Origin: Caulobacter sp048541825
GTDB lineage: Bacteria > Pseudomonadota > Alphaproteobacteria > Caulobacterales > Caulobacteraceae
Direction of reading: 5' to 3'
Length of the DNA stretch: 64,000 nt
NCBI RefSeq assembly: GCF_048541825.1
Contig: NZ_CP183332.1
Location: forward strand, 496,001-560,000
The notes under the pieces were generated by a model. That model searched no databases. It was not told where the DNA came from and saw nothing but the letters and a program-made list of their open reading frames with translations. This document shows positions 7,183-15,592 of this stretch, in pieces (the first letter of the stretch is position 1; every line of letters begins with the position of its first letter). A program made the position numbers and the translations under genes.

Positions 7183-9204
7183 ATGACCACCCAGACGACC
7201 TCCGCCCAGGGCGGCCTCGCCACCGCGCTTGAACACGCCCAGCGCCTGCTGGAGCATGACCCGGCGCTGGCGCGACAACAGGCGGAAGCCATCCTGGAAG
7301 CGGTTCCGCGCCACGCCGGCACGACCGTGGTGCTGGCCGCCGCGCATCGCCTGGGCGGAGACCCCGACAAGGCCCTGGCTGTGATCGCGCCGCTGGCGCG
7401 GGGCCTGCCTAGCCTGGCCGAGGGCCAGCTGGAGCTGGGCCTGACCCTGGCTGATCTGGGCCGCACCGCCGAGGCCGTCGCAGCCTTCCGGCGCACGGTC
7501 GCGCTCGATCCGCGCGCCGGCGAAGCCTGGCGCGGTCTGGCCGAGGGGCTGGACCTGATGGGCGACACGGCCGGCGCAGAGCAGGCCCTGGCCCAGCAAC
7601 TTCGGGCCTCGACCCGCGATCCGGCCCTGATCGAGGCCGCCGTCGCCCTGATCGACAACCGGCTTGGCGAAGCCGAGCAGCGGCTACGTGACCACCTCGC
7701 TGATCATCCCGCCGACGTCGCCGCCCTGCGCATGCTGGCCGAGACCGGCGCCCGGCTGGGCCGTTACGAGGACGCCGAGCGCCTGCTGACGGGGTGCCTG
7801 GAGATCGCCCCCGGCTTTGCGGCTGCGCGGCACAATCTGGCGACCATGCTCTATCGGCAGAACAAGTCGGCCCAGGCCCTGGCGCAGATCGAGCGCCTGA
7901 CCGACCGCGACCCTCGCCATCCCGGCTACGCCAACCTGCGCGCGGCGATCCTGTCGCGGCTGGGTGAGTACGACACCGCCATCGGGATTTACGAGCGGAT
8001 GCTGGCCGAGTTCCCCAACCAGCCCAAGGGCTGGATGAGCTATGGCCATGCCCTCAAGACCGTGGGCCGCCAACCCGACTGCATCGCCGCCTATCGCAAG
8101 GCGCTGGAGTTGTCGCCGGGTCTGGGCGAGGCCTGGTGGAGCCTGGCCAATCTGAAGACCGTGAAGTTCGACGCCGCCGACCGCGCCACCATGGCCGCCG
8201 GGCTGGAGCAGCCGGACCTGTCGGACGATGACCGGCTGCATCTGCACTACGCTTTGGGCAAGGCGCTTGAGGACGCCAAGGCCTATGCCGACTCCTTCCA
8301 GCACTATGCCGCCGGCGCGGCGATCCGGCGCCAGCAGGTGGACTACGATCCGGAGGAGAACCACGCCGATGTGGCGCGCTCACGCGCGGTGTTCACCCCG
8401 GCTCTGCTGGCCGCCAAGGCGGGGCAGGGCTGCCCGGCGCCCGATCCGATCTTCGTGGTCGGCCTGCCGCGCTCGGGCTCGACCCTGATCGAGCAGATCC
8501 TGGCCAGCCACAGCCAGGTTGAGGGCACGATGGAGCTGCCCGACCTGATCGTCATGGCGCGGCGGCTGGGCGGCAAGGCCAACCGCCGCGAGGATTCGAC
8601 CTATCCTGAAATGCTGGTCGACCTGTCGCCGGACGCCCTGCGGAAGCTCGGCGAGGAGTATCTGGAACGCACCCGGGTGCAGCGGAAGACGGACAGGCCG
8701 TTCTTCATCGACAAGATGCCCAACAACTTCGCCCACACCGGCCTGATCCACCTGATCTTGCCGAACGCGAAGATCATCGACGCGCGCCGTCATCCGCTGG
8801 GCTGCTGCTTTTCGGGCTTCAAGCAGCACTTCGCCCGGGGCCAGGCCTTCAGCTACGACCTGACCGACATCGGCCGCTACTATGCTGACTATGTGGATCT
8901 GATGGATCACTTCGACACCGTGCTTCCGGGCCGGGTGCACCGGGTGATCTACGAGGCGATGATCGCGGACCCCGAGGGGCAGATCCGCGCCCTGCTGGAT
9001 CATTGCGGCCTGCCGTTTGAGCCGGCCTGCCTGAACTTCCACGAGAACGACCGCGCCGTGCGCACGGCCAGTTCCGAACAGGTTCGCCAGCCCATCTTCA
9101 AGGACGCCGTCGAGCATTGGCAGAATTTCGAATCGGCTCTGGGCCCGCTCAAACAGGCATTGGGTGACTGTCTGGCGACTTATCCGGACACGCCTAGAAA
9201 CTGA
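7183..9204 (+). CDS. TPR-repeat sulfotransferase family protein
   Basis: A 673-residue two-part protein. Residues 1 to about 400 are tandem tetratricopeptide-like helical pairs (for example LADLGRTAEAVAAFRRTVAL). The C-terminal 240 residues form a sulfotransferase domain with the PAPS 5'-phosphosulfate loop (GLPRSGSTLIEQIL) near residue 427 and a later DARRHPLGCC segment in the 3'-phosphate region. Such proteins would transfer sulfate from PAPS to an unknown acceptor, with the TPRs recruiting a partner. No signal peptide is visible. It precedes a TonB receptor gene by 127 bases. The acceptor cannot be told from sequence. Confidence 0.9.
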   Translation: MTTQTTSAQGGLATALEHAQRLLEHDPALARQQAEAILEAVPRHAGTTVVLAAAHRLGGDPDKALAVIAPLARGLPSLAEGQLELGLTLADLGRTAEAVAAFRRTVALDPRAGEAWRGLAEGLDLMGDTAGAEQALAQQLRASTRDPALIEAAVALIDNRLGEAEQRLRDHLADHPADVAALRMLAETGARLGRYEDAERLLTGCLEIAPGFAAARHNLATMLYRQNKSAQALAQIERLTDRDPRHPGYANLRAAILSRLGEYDTAIGIYERMLAEFPNQPKGWMSYGHALKTVGRQPDCIAAYRKALELSPGLGEAWWSLANLKTVKFDAADRATMAAGLEQPDLSDDDRLHLHYALGKALEDAKAYADSFQHYAAGAAIRRQQVDYDPEENHADVARSRAVFTPALLAAKAGQGCPAPDPIFVVGLPRSGSTLIEQILASHSQVEGTMELPDLIVMARRLGGKANRREDSTYPEMLVDLSPDALRKLGEEYLERTRVQRKTDRPFFIDKMPNNFAHTGLIHLILPNAKIIDARRHPLGCCFSGFKQHFARGQAFSYDLTDIGRYYADYVDLMDHFDTVLPGRVHRVIYEAMIADPEGQIRALLDHCGLPFEPACLNFHENDRAVRTASSEQVRQPIFKDAVEHWQNFESALGPLKQALGDCLATYPDTPRN

Positions 9205-9331
9205 ACACCCCGTTCTGGGTCTGCCATTTCTGCAACAGTCGGAAGATTCGGGATTTTTTGGCGCTTTCCGCCTTGCCGAGCGCTTAGACGCGGCCGAACA
9301 TCGTTCCCTTAAAATGGTACGGGGAGCGACC

Positions 9332-11692
9332 ATGAAGACGCGTAAGAATTTCAGGCGGGCGGGGGTCTATTCGGCCGCGTTGCTGGCTTCGACCATGCTG
9401 ACCAGCGTGGCGGCCATGGCTCAGGAGAGCCAGGCCATTTCGCTCGAAGAGGTGGTGGTCACCGCCCAGAAGCGATCCGAAAATCTGCAGGACGTGCCGG
9501 TCAGCATCCAGGCGATGGGTGAGGCCAAGCTGGAGCAACTGCAGGTCGGTAATTTCGTCGACTATGTGAAGTACCTGCCCAGCGTGTCGTTCACGACCGC
9601 CGGTCCCGGCTTTGGCCAGGTCTATATGCGCGGCGTCGCCAGCGGCGGCGACGGCAACCACTCCGGCTCTCTGCCCAGCGTCGGCGTCTATCTGGACGAA
9701 CAGCCGATCAGCACCATCCAGGGCGCGCTGGACATCCACGTCTATGACGTCGCCCGGGTCGAGGCCCTGGCCGGACCGCAGGGCACGCTGTACGGCGCCA
9801 GCTCGCAGGCCGGCACGCTTCGGATCATCACCAACAAGCCCAGCACGGCGGGCTTCTCGGCCGGCGTCGACATCGAGGGCAATATCGTCGACGGCGACGA
9901 TACCGGCCATGTCGAAGAGGCCTTTATCAACATGCCGCTGTCGGACACCATCGCGGTGCGTCTGGTCGGCTGGAACGAGGAAGCCGCCGGCTATATCGAC
10001 AACGTCAAGGGCACCCGCACCTATGGCCGCGGCACCGCGACCACGTCGGACGACTTGACGATCAGCAACGCCAACACCGCCAGCGACAACTATAACGGCT
10101 CCAGCACCCGGGGCGGCCGCGCCGCCCTGCGCGTCGAACTGGGCGAGAACTGGATCGTCACGCCCTCGATCATGGGCCAGCGCACCAAGACCAGCGGCAT
10201 CTATGCCTATGACCCCAAGGTCGGCGACCTGAAGCTGACCCACTTCTATCCGGAAGCCTCGGATGACAAGTGGACGCAGACGGCCATGACCATCGAGGGG
10301 CAGATCGCCAATCTCGACGTCACCTATGCCGGCTCGTACCTCAAGCGCACGGTCGACACCCGTCAGGACTATTCGGACTATTCCTACTTCTACGACCAGG
10401 TCGGCTACGGCTTCTACTGGACCAACGACACGGGCGGCCTGGCCAATCCGTCGCAATACATCACCGGCAAGGACCGCTACACCAAGGAAAGCCACGAAAT
10501 CCGGATCGCCACGCCGGACGACAAGCGCCTGCGCCTGGTCGGCGGCCTGTTCTACCAGAAGCAGGAACACGGGATCACCCAGCGCTACAAGATCGACGGC
10601 ATCGGCTACGACATCGAGGTGCCCGGCTATAGCGACACCATCTGGCTGACCGCCCAGCAACGGGTCGATCGGGATACGGCGGCGTTCGGCGAGGCCTATT
10701 TCGATATCACCCCCAAGCTGACTGTCATGGGCGGTATCCGCTTCTTCAAGTCCGACAATTCGCTGGAAGGCTTCTACGGCTACGGCACCGGCTATGGCGG
10801 CACGGGCGAGCGGGCCTGTTTCCGCACCGGCGGCGTCAACGGCGCGCCGTGTACGAACCTGGACAAGCGGGTCAAGGAAACCGGCAACGTTCCCAAGGTC
10901 ACGCTCACCTACAAGCATGACGACGACAAGCTGGCCTATGTCACCTATTCGGAAGGCTTCCGGCCGGGCGGTATCAACCGTCGCTCGACCCTGCCGCCCT
11001 ATCAGGCCGACTATCTGAAGAACTACGAGTTCGGCTGGAAGACCAGCTGGATGGAGAACCGCATCCGCTGGAATGGCGCGGTGTTCATGGAAGACTGGCA
11101 GAACTTCCAGTTCTCGATCCTGGGGGCCAACGGCCTGACGGAGATCAAGAACGCCAACGAGGCCCGCATCAAGGGCGTTGAAAGCGACGTCACCCTGGCG
11201 GTCACCCAGGGCTTCACGATCAGCGGCGCGGCGGCCTATACCGACGCCAAGCTGACGGCCAACTATTGCGGCTTCACCGACGCCCAGGGCAATCCCGTCA
11301 CCACCTGCGCCAGTCCGCAGGCTCCGGATGGCACGGTTCTGCCGGTGACGCCGAAGTTCAAGGCCAATGTCACGGCGCGCTACGACTTCAATGTCGGTGA
11401 CTATGACGCCTATCTGCAGGCCTCGGCCGTCCATCAGACGGGCAGCTGGACCGACCTGCGGATCAACGAGCGTGGCATCATCGGGCGTCAGGCGGGCTAT
11501 ACCCTGCTGGACGTTTCCGGCGGCGTCGTGCGCGCTGACTGGTCGATGTCGCTCTATGTGAAGAACCTGACCGACAAGCGCGCCAGCCTGGGCCGCTACG
11601 CCGAATGCGCCGAAAGTGTCTGCGGCGCACAGACCTACATCACGCCCAACCAGCCCCGGACGGTTGGCCTGAAAATCGGACGCAAGTTCTAG
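9332..11692 (+). CDS. TonB-dependent outer-membrane receptor
   Basis: A 786-residue receptor with a 30-odd residue Sec signal (basic start, hydrophobic core, cleavage near AMAQES). The plug domain begins at LEEVVVTAQKRSENLQDVP, a TonB-box/plug start typical of caulobacters and sphingomonads, and the rest is a 22-strand-type barrel ending in GLKIGRKF with the terminal aromatic. The start at 9332 has a GGGGAG site five bases ahead; the frame stays open back into the preceding gene but that part is not coding-like. The ligand is unknown; the downstream amino-acid permease and peptidase suggest peptides. Confidence 0.95.
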   Translation: MKTRKNFRRAGVYSAALLASTMLTSVAAMAQESQAISLEEVVVTAQKRSENLQDVPVSIQAMGEAKLEQLQVGNFVDYVKYLPSVSFTTAGPGFGQVYMRGVASGGDGNHSGSLPSVGVYLDEQPISTIQGALDIHVYDVARVEALAGPQGTLYGASSQAGTLRIITNKPSTAGFSAGVDIEGNIVDGDDTGHVEEAFINMPLSDTIAVRLVGWNEEAAGYIDNVKGTRTYGRGTATTSDDLTISNANTASDNYNGSSTRGGRAALRVELGENWIVTPSIMGQRTKTSGIYAYDPKVGDLKLTHFYPEASDDKWTQTAMTIEGQIANLDVTYAGSYLKRTVDTRQDYSDYSYFYDQVGYGFYWTNDTGGLANPSQYITGKDRYTKESHEIRIATPDDKRLRLVGGLFYQKQEHGITQRYKIDGIGYDIEVPGYSDTIWLTAQQRVDRDTAAFGEAYFDITPKLTVMGGIRFFKSDNSLEGFYGYGTGYGGTGERACFRTGGVNGAPCTNLDKRVKETGNVPKVTLTYKHDDDKLAYVTYSEGFRPGGINRRSTLPPYQADYLKNYEFGWKTSWMENRIRWNGAVFMEDWQNFQFSILGANGLTEIKNANEARIKGVESDVTLAVTQGFTISGAAAYTDAKLTANYCGFTDAQGNPVTTCASPQAPDGTVLPVTPKFKANVTARYDFNVGDYDAYLQASAVHQTGSWTDLRINERGIIGRQAGYTLLDVSGGVVRADWSMSLYVKNLTDKRASLGRYAECAESVCGAQTYITPNQPRTVGLKIGRKF

Positions 11693-11699
11693 GCGGAAG

Positions 11700-11728
11700 G
11701 GGGCGGCTCGCGAGGGCCGCCCCTTTTT
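11700..11728 (+). terminator. Rho-independent terminator after the TonB receptor gene
   Basis: An 8-base GC stem (GGGGCGGC / GCCGCCCC) with an 8-base loop is followed directly by a run of five T. It begins seven bases after the receptor's TAG stop and is the clearest intrinsic terminator in the window. It should separate the receptor from the permease gene. Confidence 0.88.
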
Positions 11729-11813
11729 CATTTCCGATGATGGCTTGGCAGCGTGTGTGTCTCACTCGCGCCGTTCCCGGCTTTCGCCGCGTGAGCGGGA
11801 AGGGTGTGTTTAA

Positions 11814-13127
11814 GTGAAAGTGTTGCAACCCAAGGCCCTTGGCTTCTGGATGTGCGTCGCCCTGGTCGTGGGCAATATGATCGGCTCGGGCGTCTTCATG
11901 CTGCCCGCCTCTCTGGCGCCCTATGGCTGGAACGCCGTGGCGGGCTGGGTCCTGACCATCGGCGGCGCCCTTTGCCTGGCCTTCGTGTTCGCGCGCCTGG
12001 CCAAGGCCTTTCCGCAGGGCGGCGGACCCTACATCTACACCCAGGAGGCCTTTGGCCCCGCCGCCGGCTTCATGGTGGCGTGGAGCTACTGGATCTCGAT
12101 CTGGGTCGGCAATGCCGCCATCGCCGCCGGCACGGTCAGCTATCTCAGCGTCTTTTATCCGCAGATCGCCACCCAGACCGGCCTGCACTGCGCGATCACC
12201 CTGGTGATGATCTGGGGGCTGACGATCATGAACTGCTTCGGCGCGCGGCTGGCCGGTGGCATGCAGGTGGTCACCACGGCCCTGAAGCTGCTGCCGCTGA
12301 TGGGCGTGATCCTGCTGGCGGCCGTAGTGCTGGGCAAGACCGGTGGTTCGACCATCCTGCCCTTCCAGGCCCAGGACCTGACGCCCGTCGGCATCACCGC
12401 CGCCGCCACCCTGACCCTGTGGGCGCTGCTGGGCATGGAGTCGGCCACCGTGCCGGCCGGCAAGGTCAAGGATCCCGAACGCACCATTCCGCGCGCCACC
12501 CTGGTGGGCACCGCCTTTGCCGGCGTGATCTATCTGATCGTCTGCTCGGCGGTGGTGCTGATGACCCCGGCGGACATGCTCAAGACCTCCAACGCGCCCT
12601 TCGCCGACTTCGTGGGCCTGTATGGCGGCGGCGACGCCCGTCTGGTCCTGGCCGGCTTTGCGGCGATCAGCGGCTTTGGCGCCCTGAACGGCTGGATGCT
12701 GCTGCAGGGCGAGGTGCCCTACGCCATGGCCAAGGGCGGGGTGTTTCCGGCCTTTCTGGCCAAGACCTCAAAGCGCGGCGCGCCGGTCCGGGCCCACGTG
12801 CTGTCCAGCCTGTTCCTGACCGTTCTGGTGACGATGAACTACGCCAAGTCGATGGTCGAGCTGTTCACCTTCATGGCCCTGCTGGCCACGGCCATCTCGC
12901 TGTTCGCCTATCTGTTCTGCGCCATGGCGGCGCTGCGCCTGCAGAAGCAGGGCCGGATGGAACCCTCGCGCGCCGTGACCGTGGTGGCGATCATCGCAAC
13001 GATCTATTCGTTCTGGACGCTGTACGGCGCGGGCGAGGCCAGCCTCTGGAGCCTGCTGCTGCTGGTGGTGGGCCTGCCGATCCACTGGCTGATCAAGCGG
13101 TTCGCCGTCGTTCCCGTTACGGAGTGA
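11814..13127 (+). CDS. APC-superfamily amino acid permease
   Basis: A 437-residue inner-membrane transporter with about 12 hydrophobic segments. The first helix carries the substrate-binding GNMIGSGVFMLP motif of the basic amino acid/polyamine antiporter branch (AdiC-like). The GTG start at 11814 gives MKVLQPKALGFW, a typical beginning for the family. It lies 5 bases before an exported amidohydrolase gene, with which it probably forms a transcription unit; the pair suggests that amino acids freed in the periplasm are taken up or exchanged. Arginine or lysine as substrate is an inference from that partner. Confidence 0.88.
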   Translation: MKVLQPKALGFWMCVALVVGNMIGSGVFMLPASLAPYGWNAVAGWVLTIGGALCLAFVFARLAKAFPQGGGPYIYTQEAFGPAAGFMVAWSYWISIWVGNAAIAAGTVSYLSVFYPQIATQTGLHCAITLVMIWGLTIMNCFGARLAGGMQVVTTALKLLPLMGVILLAAVVLGKTGGSTILPFQAQDLTPVGITAAATLTLWALLGMESATVPAGKVKDPERTIPRATLVGTAFAGVIYLIVCSAVVLMTPADMLKTSNAPFADFVGLYGGGDARLVLAGFAAISGFGALNGWMLLQGEVPYAMAKGGVFPAFLAKTSKRGAPVRAHVLSSLFLTVLVTMNYAKSMVELFTFMALLATAISLFAYLFCAMAALRLQKQGRMEPSRAVTVVAIIATIYSFWTLYGAGEASLWSLLLLVVGLPIHWLIKRFAVVPVTE

Positions 13128-13132
13128 AGACC

Positions 13133-14437
13133 ATGCCGCGCAGCCTCACCGCCCTGGCCGGCGCCGTCCTGGCCGCCGGTCTTGTCGCCCTGACCCCGCC
13201 CGCCGCCCTGGCCCAGGCCAGGCTGACCTATGTCCATGCCGGCAAGCTGGTCGACACCGAGGCCGGCAAGGTTCTGACCAACCAGCTGATCCGCATTGAG
13301 GGCGAGCGCGTCACCGGCGTGGGTCCGTGGACGGCGCCGCCGAGCGACGGCCCGGTGCTGGACTGGACCGCCTATACCGTCCTGCCCGGCCTGATGGACA
13401 TGCACACCCATCTGGTTGACCAGGAGCAGACCGACAACATCGCCGAGCCGCTGCTGACCACGGCCGCCGAGCAGGCCTATATCGGCGCCGCCCACGCCCG
13501 GGCCACCCTGATGGCCGGCTTTACCAGCGTGCGCGACGTGGGGTCGTGGCGCGCCTTCAGCGATGTCGCCCTGCGCGACGCCATCGACAAGGGCCTGGTG
13601 CCTGGCCCCCGCATGTCGGTGGCCGGCGCCTATATCACCACGCCCGGCGGCGGCGGCGAGATCACCGGCATCGCCGCCGATGTCGGCATCCCGCCCGACA
13701 TGCGGCGCGGGGTGGTTGAGGACGTGACCGATACTCACAAGAAGGCCCGCGCCCTGCTGGTCGGTGGCGCCGACTTCCTGAAGCTGATCGCTACGGGCGC
13801 CGTGCTGACCGTCGGCACAGAGCCCGGCCAGCTGGAACTCTCGGCCGAGGAAATCGCCGCCGCCGTCGAGGAGGCCGCCAAGCGCGGAACCTACGCCACC
13901 GCCCACGCCCACGGGGCCGAGGGCATCAAGGTGGCGGTGCGGGCCGGGGTGCGCTCGATCGAGCACGGCTCGCTGATCGACGACGAAGGCATCGCCCTGA
14001 TGAAGGCCAGGGGCGCCTGGCTGGTGGCCGATATCTATAATGGCGACTTCATCGACGCCTATGGCACGGCCCACGGCTGGCCGGCCGAGACCCTGCGCAA
14101 AAATACCGAAACTACCGACGCTCAGCGGGTCGGCTTTGCCAAGGCGGTCAAGGCGGGCGTGAAGATCGCCTATGGCACCGACGCCGGCGTGTTTCCGCAT
14201 GGCCAGAACGCCCGGCAGATGCCCTACATGGTCAAGTACGGCATGACGCCCATGCAGGCGATCCAGTCGGCGACCACCGTCTCGGCCGCCCTGATGAACA
14301 AGTCCGCCGAGGTGGGCGCGATCACCAAGGGTCGCTATGCCGACATGATCGCCGTCGCCGGTGATCCGCTGGCCGATATCGCCATCCTCTCCTCGGTGGC
14401 CAAGGTGATGAAGGGCGGCGTGGTGGTGAAGGAGTAA
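13133..14437 (+). CDS. Exported amidohydrolase, Xaa-Arg/Lys dipeptidase-like
   Basis: A 434-residue amidohydrolase-superfamily enzyme with a Sec signal (cleavage near LAQAR, residue 29). Metal and catalytic residues are all visible: HTH at 91-93, the carboxylated lysine K217 (DFLKLIATG), H258/H260 (AHAHG), H278 (IEHGS) and D350 (YGTDAG). This is the binuclear-zinc arrangement of the enzymes once called prolidases, several of which from Caulobacter (Cc2672 type) act on dipeptides or acylated amino acids ending in arginine or lysine. The match to that specificity is from remembered sequence style, not an alignment. It is co-directional with the permease 5 bases upstream. Confidence 0.88.
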   Translation: MPRSLTALAGAVLAAGLVALTPPAALAQARLTYVHAGKLVDTEAGKVLTNQLIRIEGERVTGVGPWTAPPSDGPVLDWTAYTVLPGLMDMHTHLVDQEQTDNIAEPLLTTAAEQAYIGAAHARATLMAGFTSVRDVGSWRAFSDVALRDAIDKGLVPGPRMSVAGAYITTPGGGGEITGIAADVGIPPDMRRGVVEDVTDTHKKARALLVGGADFLKLIATGAVLTVGTEPGQLELSAEEIAAAVEEAAKRGTYATAHAHGAEGIKVAVRAGVRSIEHGSLIDDEGIALMKARGAWLVADIYNGDFIDAYGTAHGWPAETLRKNTETTDAQRVGFAKAVKAGVKIAYGTDAGVFPHGQNARQMPYMVKYGMTPMQAIQSATTVSAALMNKSAEVGAITKGRYADMIAVAGDPLADIAILSSVAKVMKGGVVVKE

Positions 14438-14617
14438 CGTTCCCCACCGCTCTCCTACAGACCCGTTCGCCTCAAAACTGCTCCCGGTTTCACCAGCCTC
14501 CGCCTTGGCGCGGCCTGTGCAATGTGCAATGCAGCATGAATGTTGCCGTGCAGCATTGAAACACTGTCATGCGGACGCTGTATGTCCGACGCTTAAGCCA
14601 GTCCAAGGAGTCTCCCC

Positions 14618-14854
14618 ATGGCCAACGAACACAAGTACTTCGTGCGCCCCGTCTCCGGTGTCTGGCATGTGACCTGGAACGATGCGCCGGACCTGATCGG
14701 CTCCTATTCCTGCCAGGCCGAGGCCCAGGCCATCGCCGAAATGCTGGCCCGCCACATGCGCGTGCAGGGCAAGACCGCCAAGGTAGAGGTGTTTGAACCC
14801 GAAGTTCGCCGCGCCACCTGGGGCCGCAGCATCGTCAGCCACGCCGCCGCCTAG
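14618..14854 (+). CDS. Small conserved hypothetical protein
   Basis: A 78-residue soluble protein with no signal or membrane segment. A strong AAGGAG site lies seven bases before the ATG. The sequence (HKYFVRPVSGVWHVTWN at the start, then an alpha-helical ARHMRVQGKTAKVEV) resembles small DUF2188-like proteins with one beta-sheet and one helix, but I cannot assign a family. It converges on the TetR gene: its TAG and the other gene's TAG share the palindromic CTAG at 14851-14854, so there is no spacer for a terminator. Upstream, TGCAATG and TGCAGCAT occur twice each. Confidence 0.7.
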   Translation: MANEHKYFVRPVSGVWHVTWNDAPDLIGSYSCQAEAQAIAEMLARHMRVQGKTAKVEVFEPEVRRATWGRSIVSHAAA

Positions 14855-15456
14855 TCTACGAAGAGCGGGGTCGGCGAATAGCCGGCCAGCAGCCGTTCCG
14901 CGATCGCCCCGGCCTCGGCCGGGGTGAAGACCGTCGGGTCCAGGCACAGCTCCAGCCACAGCCCGTCGACCACGGCGGTCAGGCCGATCGCCGCCAGCCG
15001 CGCATCGACGCCGGTGTCGCAGGCCTTGAGCAGCTCCTCCAGCCGCGCGCGATAGCCGGCATAGGTGCGCCGATGGATGTCGGCGATAGAGTCATTGATC
15101 TTGACCAGACTCCAGAACGCCAGCCAGGCGGCCAGCAGCTGTTCGTCCAGCACCGGCGGCCTGAAGCTGGCGGTCAGATAGGCCGACAGCCGGGCGCGCG
15201 GCGCGGCTCCCGCCTGCGCGACCGCAGCCTCCAGCGCCGCGTCGATGCGCTGGCCGACCGCCTCGTAGGCCGCCGCGATCAGGGCGTCGACGCCGTCGAA
15301 ATAGTGCCGCAGCAGACCGGGCGAGACACCGGCTTCCGCGCAGATTGTCCGCACCGACGCGCCGGCCACGCCGTCGCGGGCCAGGACGGTCTCGGCAGCC
15401 GCGACCAGCGCCTGGCGGCGGACGTCGGCGGTTTCCCGGGTAAAGGCGGCGCGCAC
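14851..15456 (-). CDS. TetR/BetI-like transcriptional regulator
   Basis: A regulator of about 200 residues. The N-terminal helix-turn-helix (ASVRTICAEAGVSPGLLRHYF) is close to that of BetI, which often represses choline or related metabolism. The C-terminal ligand domain is helical. The frame extends upstream to an ATG at 15495, but those 13 codons (GPGNKSRDDD and so on) are a translation of an inverted-repeat arm; I prefer the GTG at 15456. It lies downstream of the Rieske gene on the same strand and may control it; a candidate site is a small palindrome at 18422-18435. Confidence 0.82.
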   Translation of the reverse strand: MRAAFTRETADVRRQALVAAAETVLARDGVAGASVRTICAEAGVSPGLLRHYFDGVDALIAAAYEAVGQRIDAALEAAVAQAGAAPRARLSAYLTASFRPPVLDEQLLAAWLAFWSLVKINDSIADIHRRTYAGYRARLEELLKACDTGVDARLAAIGLTAVVDGLWLELCLDPTVFTPAEAGAIAERLLAGYSPTPLFVD

Positions 15457-15464
15457 TTCTACGT

Positions 15465-15578
15465 CGTCATCCCGGGACTTGTTCCCGGGACCCATCTATC
15501 CGCCGCAGGGGCCGAGCCGAAGGACGCTCTCCCGCTGAAGCTGAACCCTGGGTCCCGGGAACAAGTCCCGGGATGACG
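15465..15578. repeat. Long inverted repeat element (30-base arms), GTCATCCCGGG family
   Basis: Two perfectly complementary 30-base arms at 15465-15494 (CGTCATCCCGGGACTTG...) and 15549-15578 (...AAGTCCCGGGATGACG) flank a 54-base centre. Each arm also has an internal CCCGGG...CCCGGG symmetry. It fills the gap between the Rieske stop and the TetR start and could act as a strong terminator. A second element with CGTCATTCCCG ends is at 50931-51061, which supports a dispersed family. Confidence 0.9.
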
Positions 15579-15592
15579 GTGATTGAAAACCA

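Noticed and set aside
9284..11731. 815-codon minus-strand frame opposite the TonB receptor
   Set aside because: It covers exactly the receptor gene, with no motif, and the receptor is certain.
11804..13132. N-terminal extension of the amidohydrolase frame back to 11804
   Set aside because: That section is an out-of-frame read of the permease; the amidohydrolase signal peptide begins at 13133.
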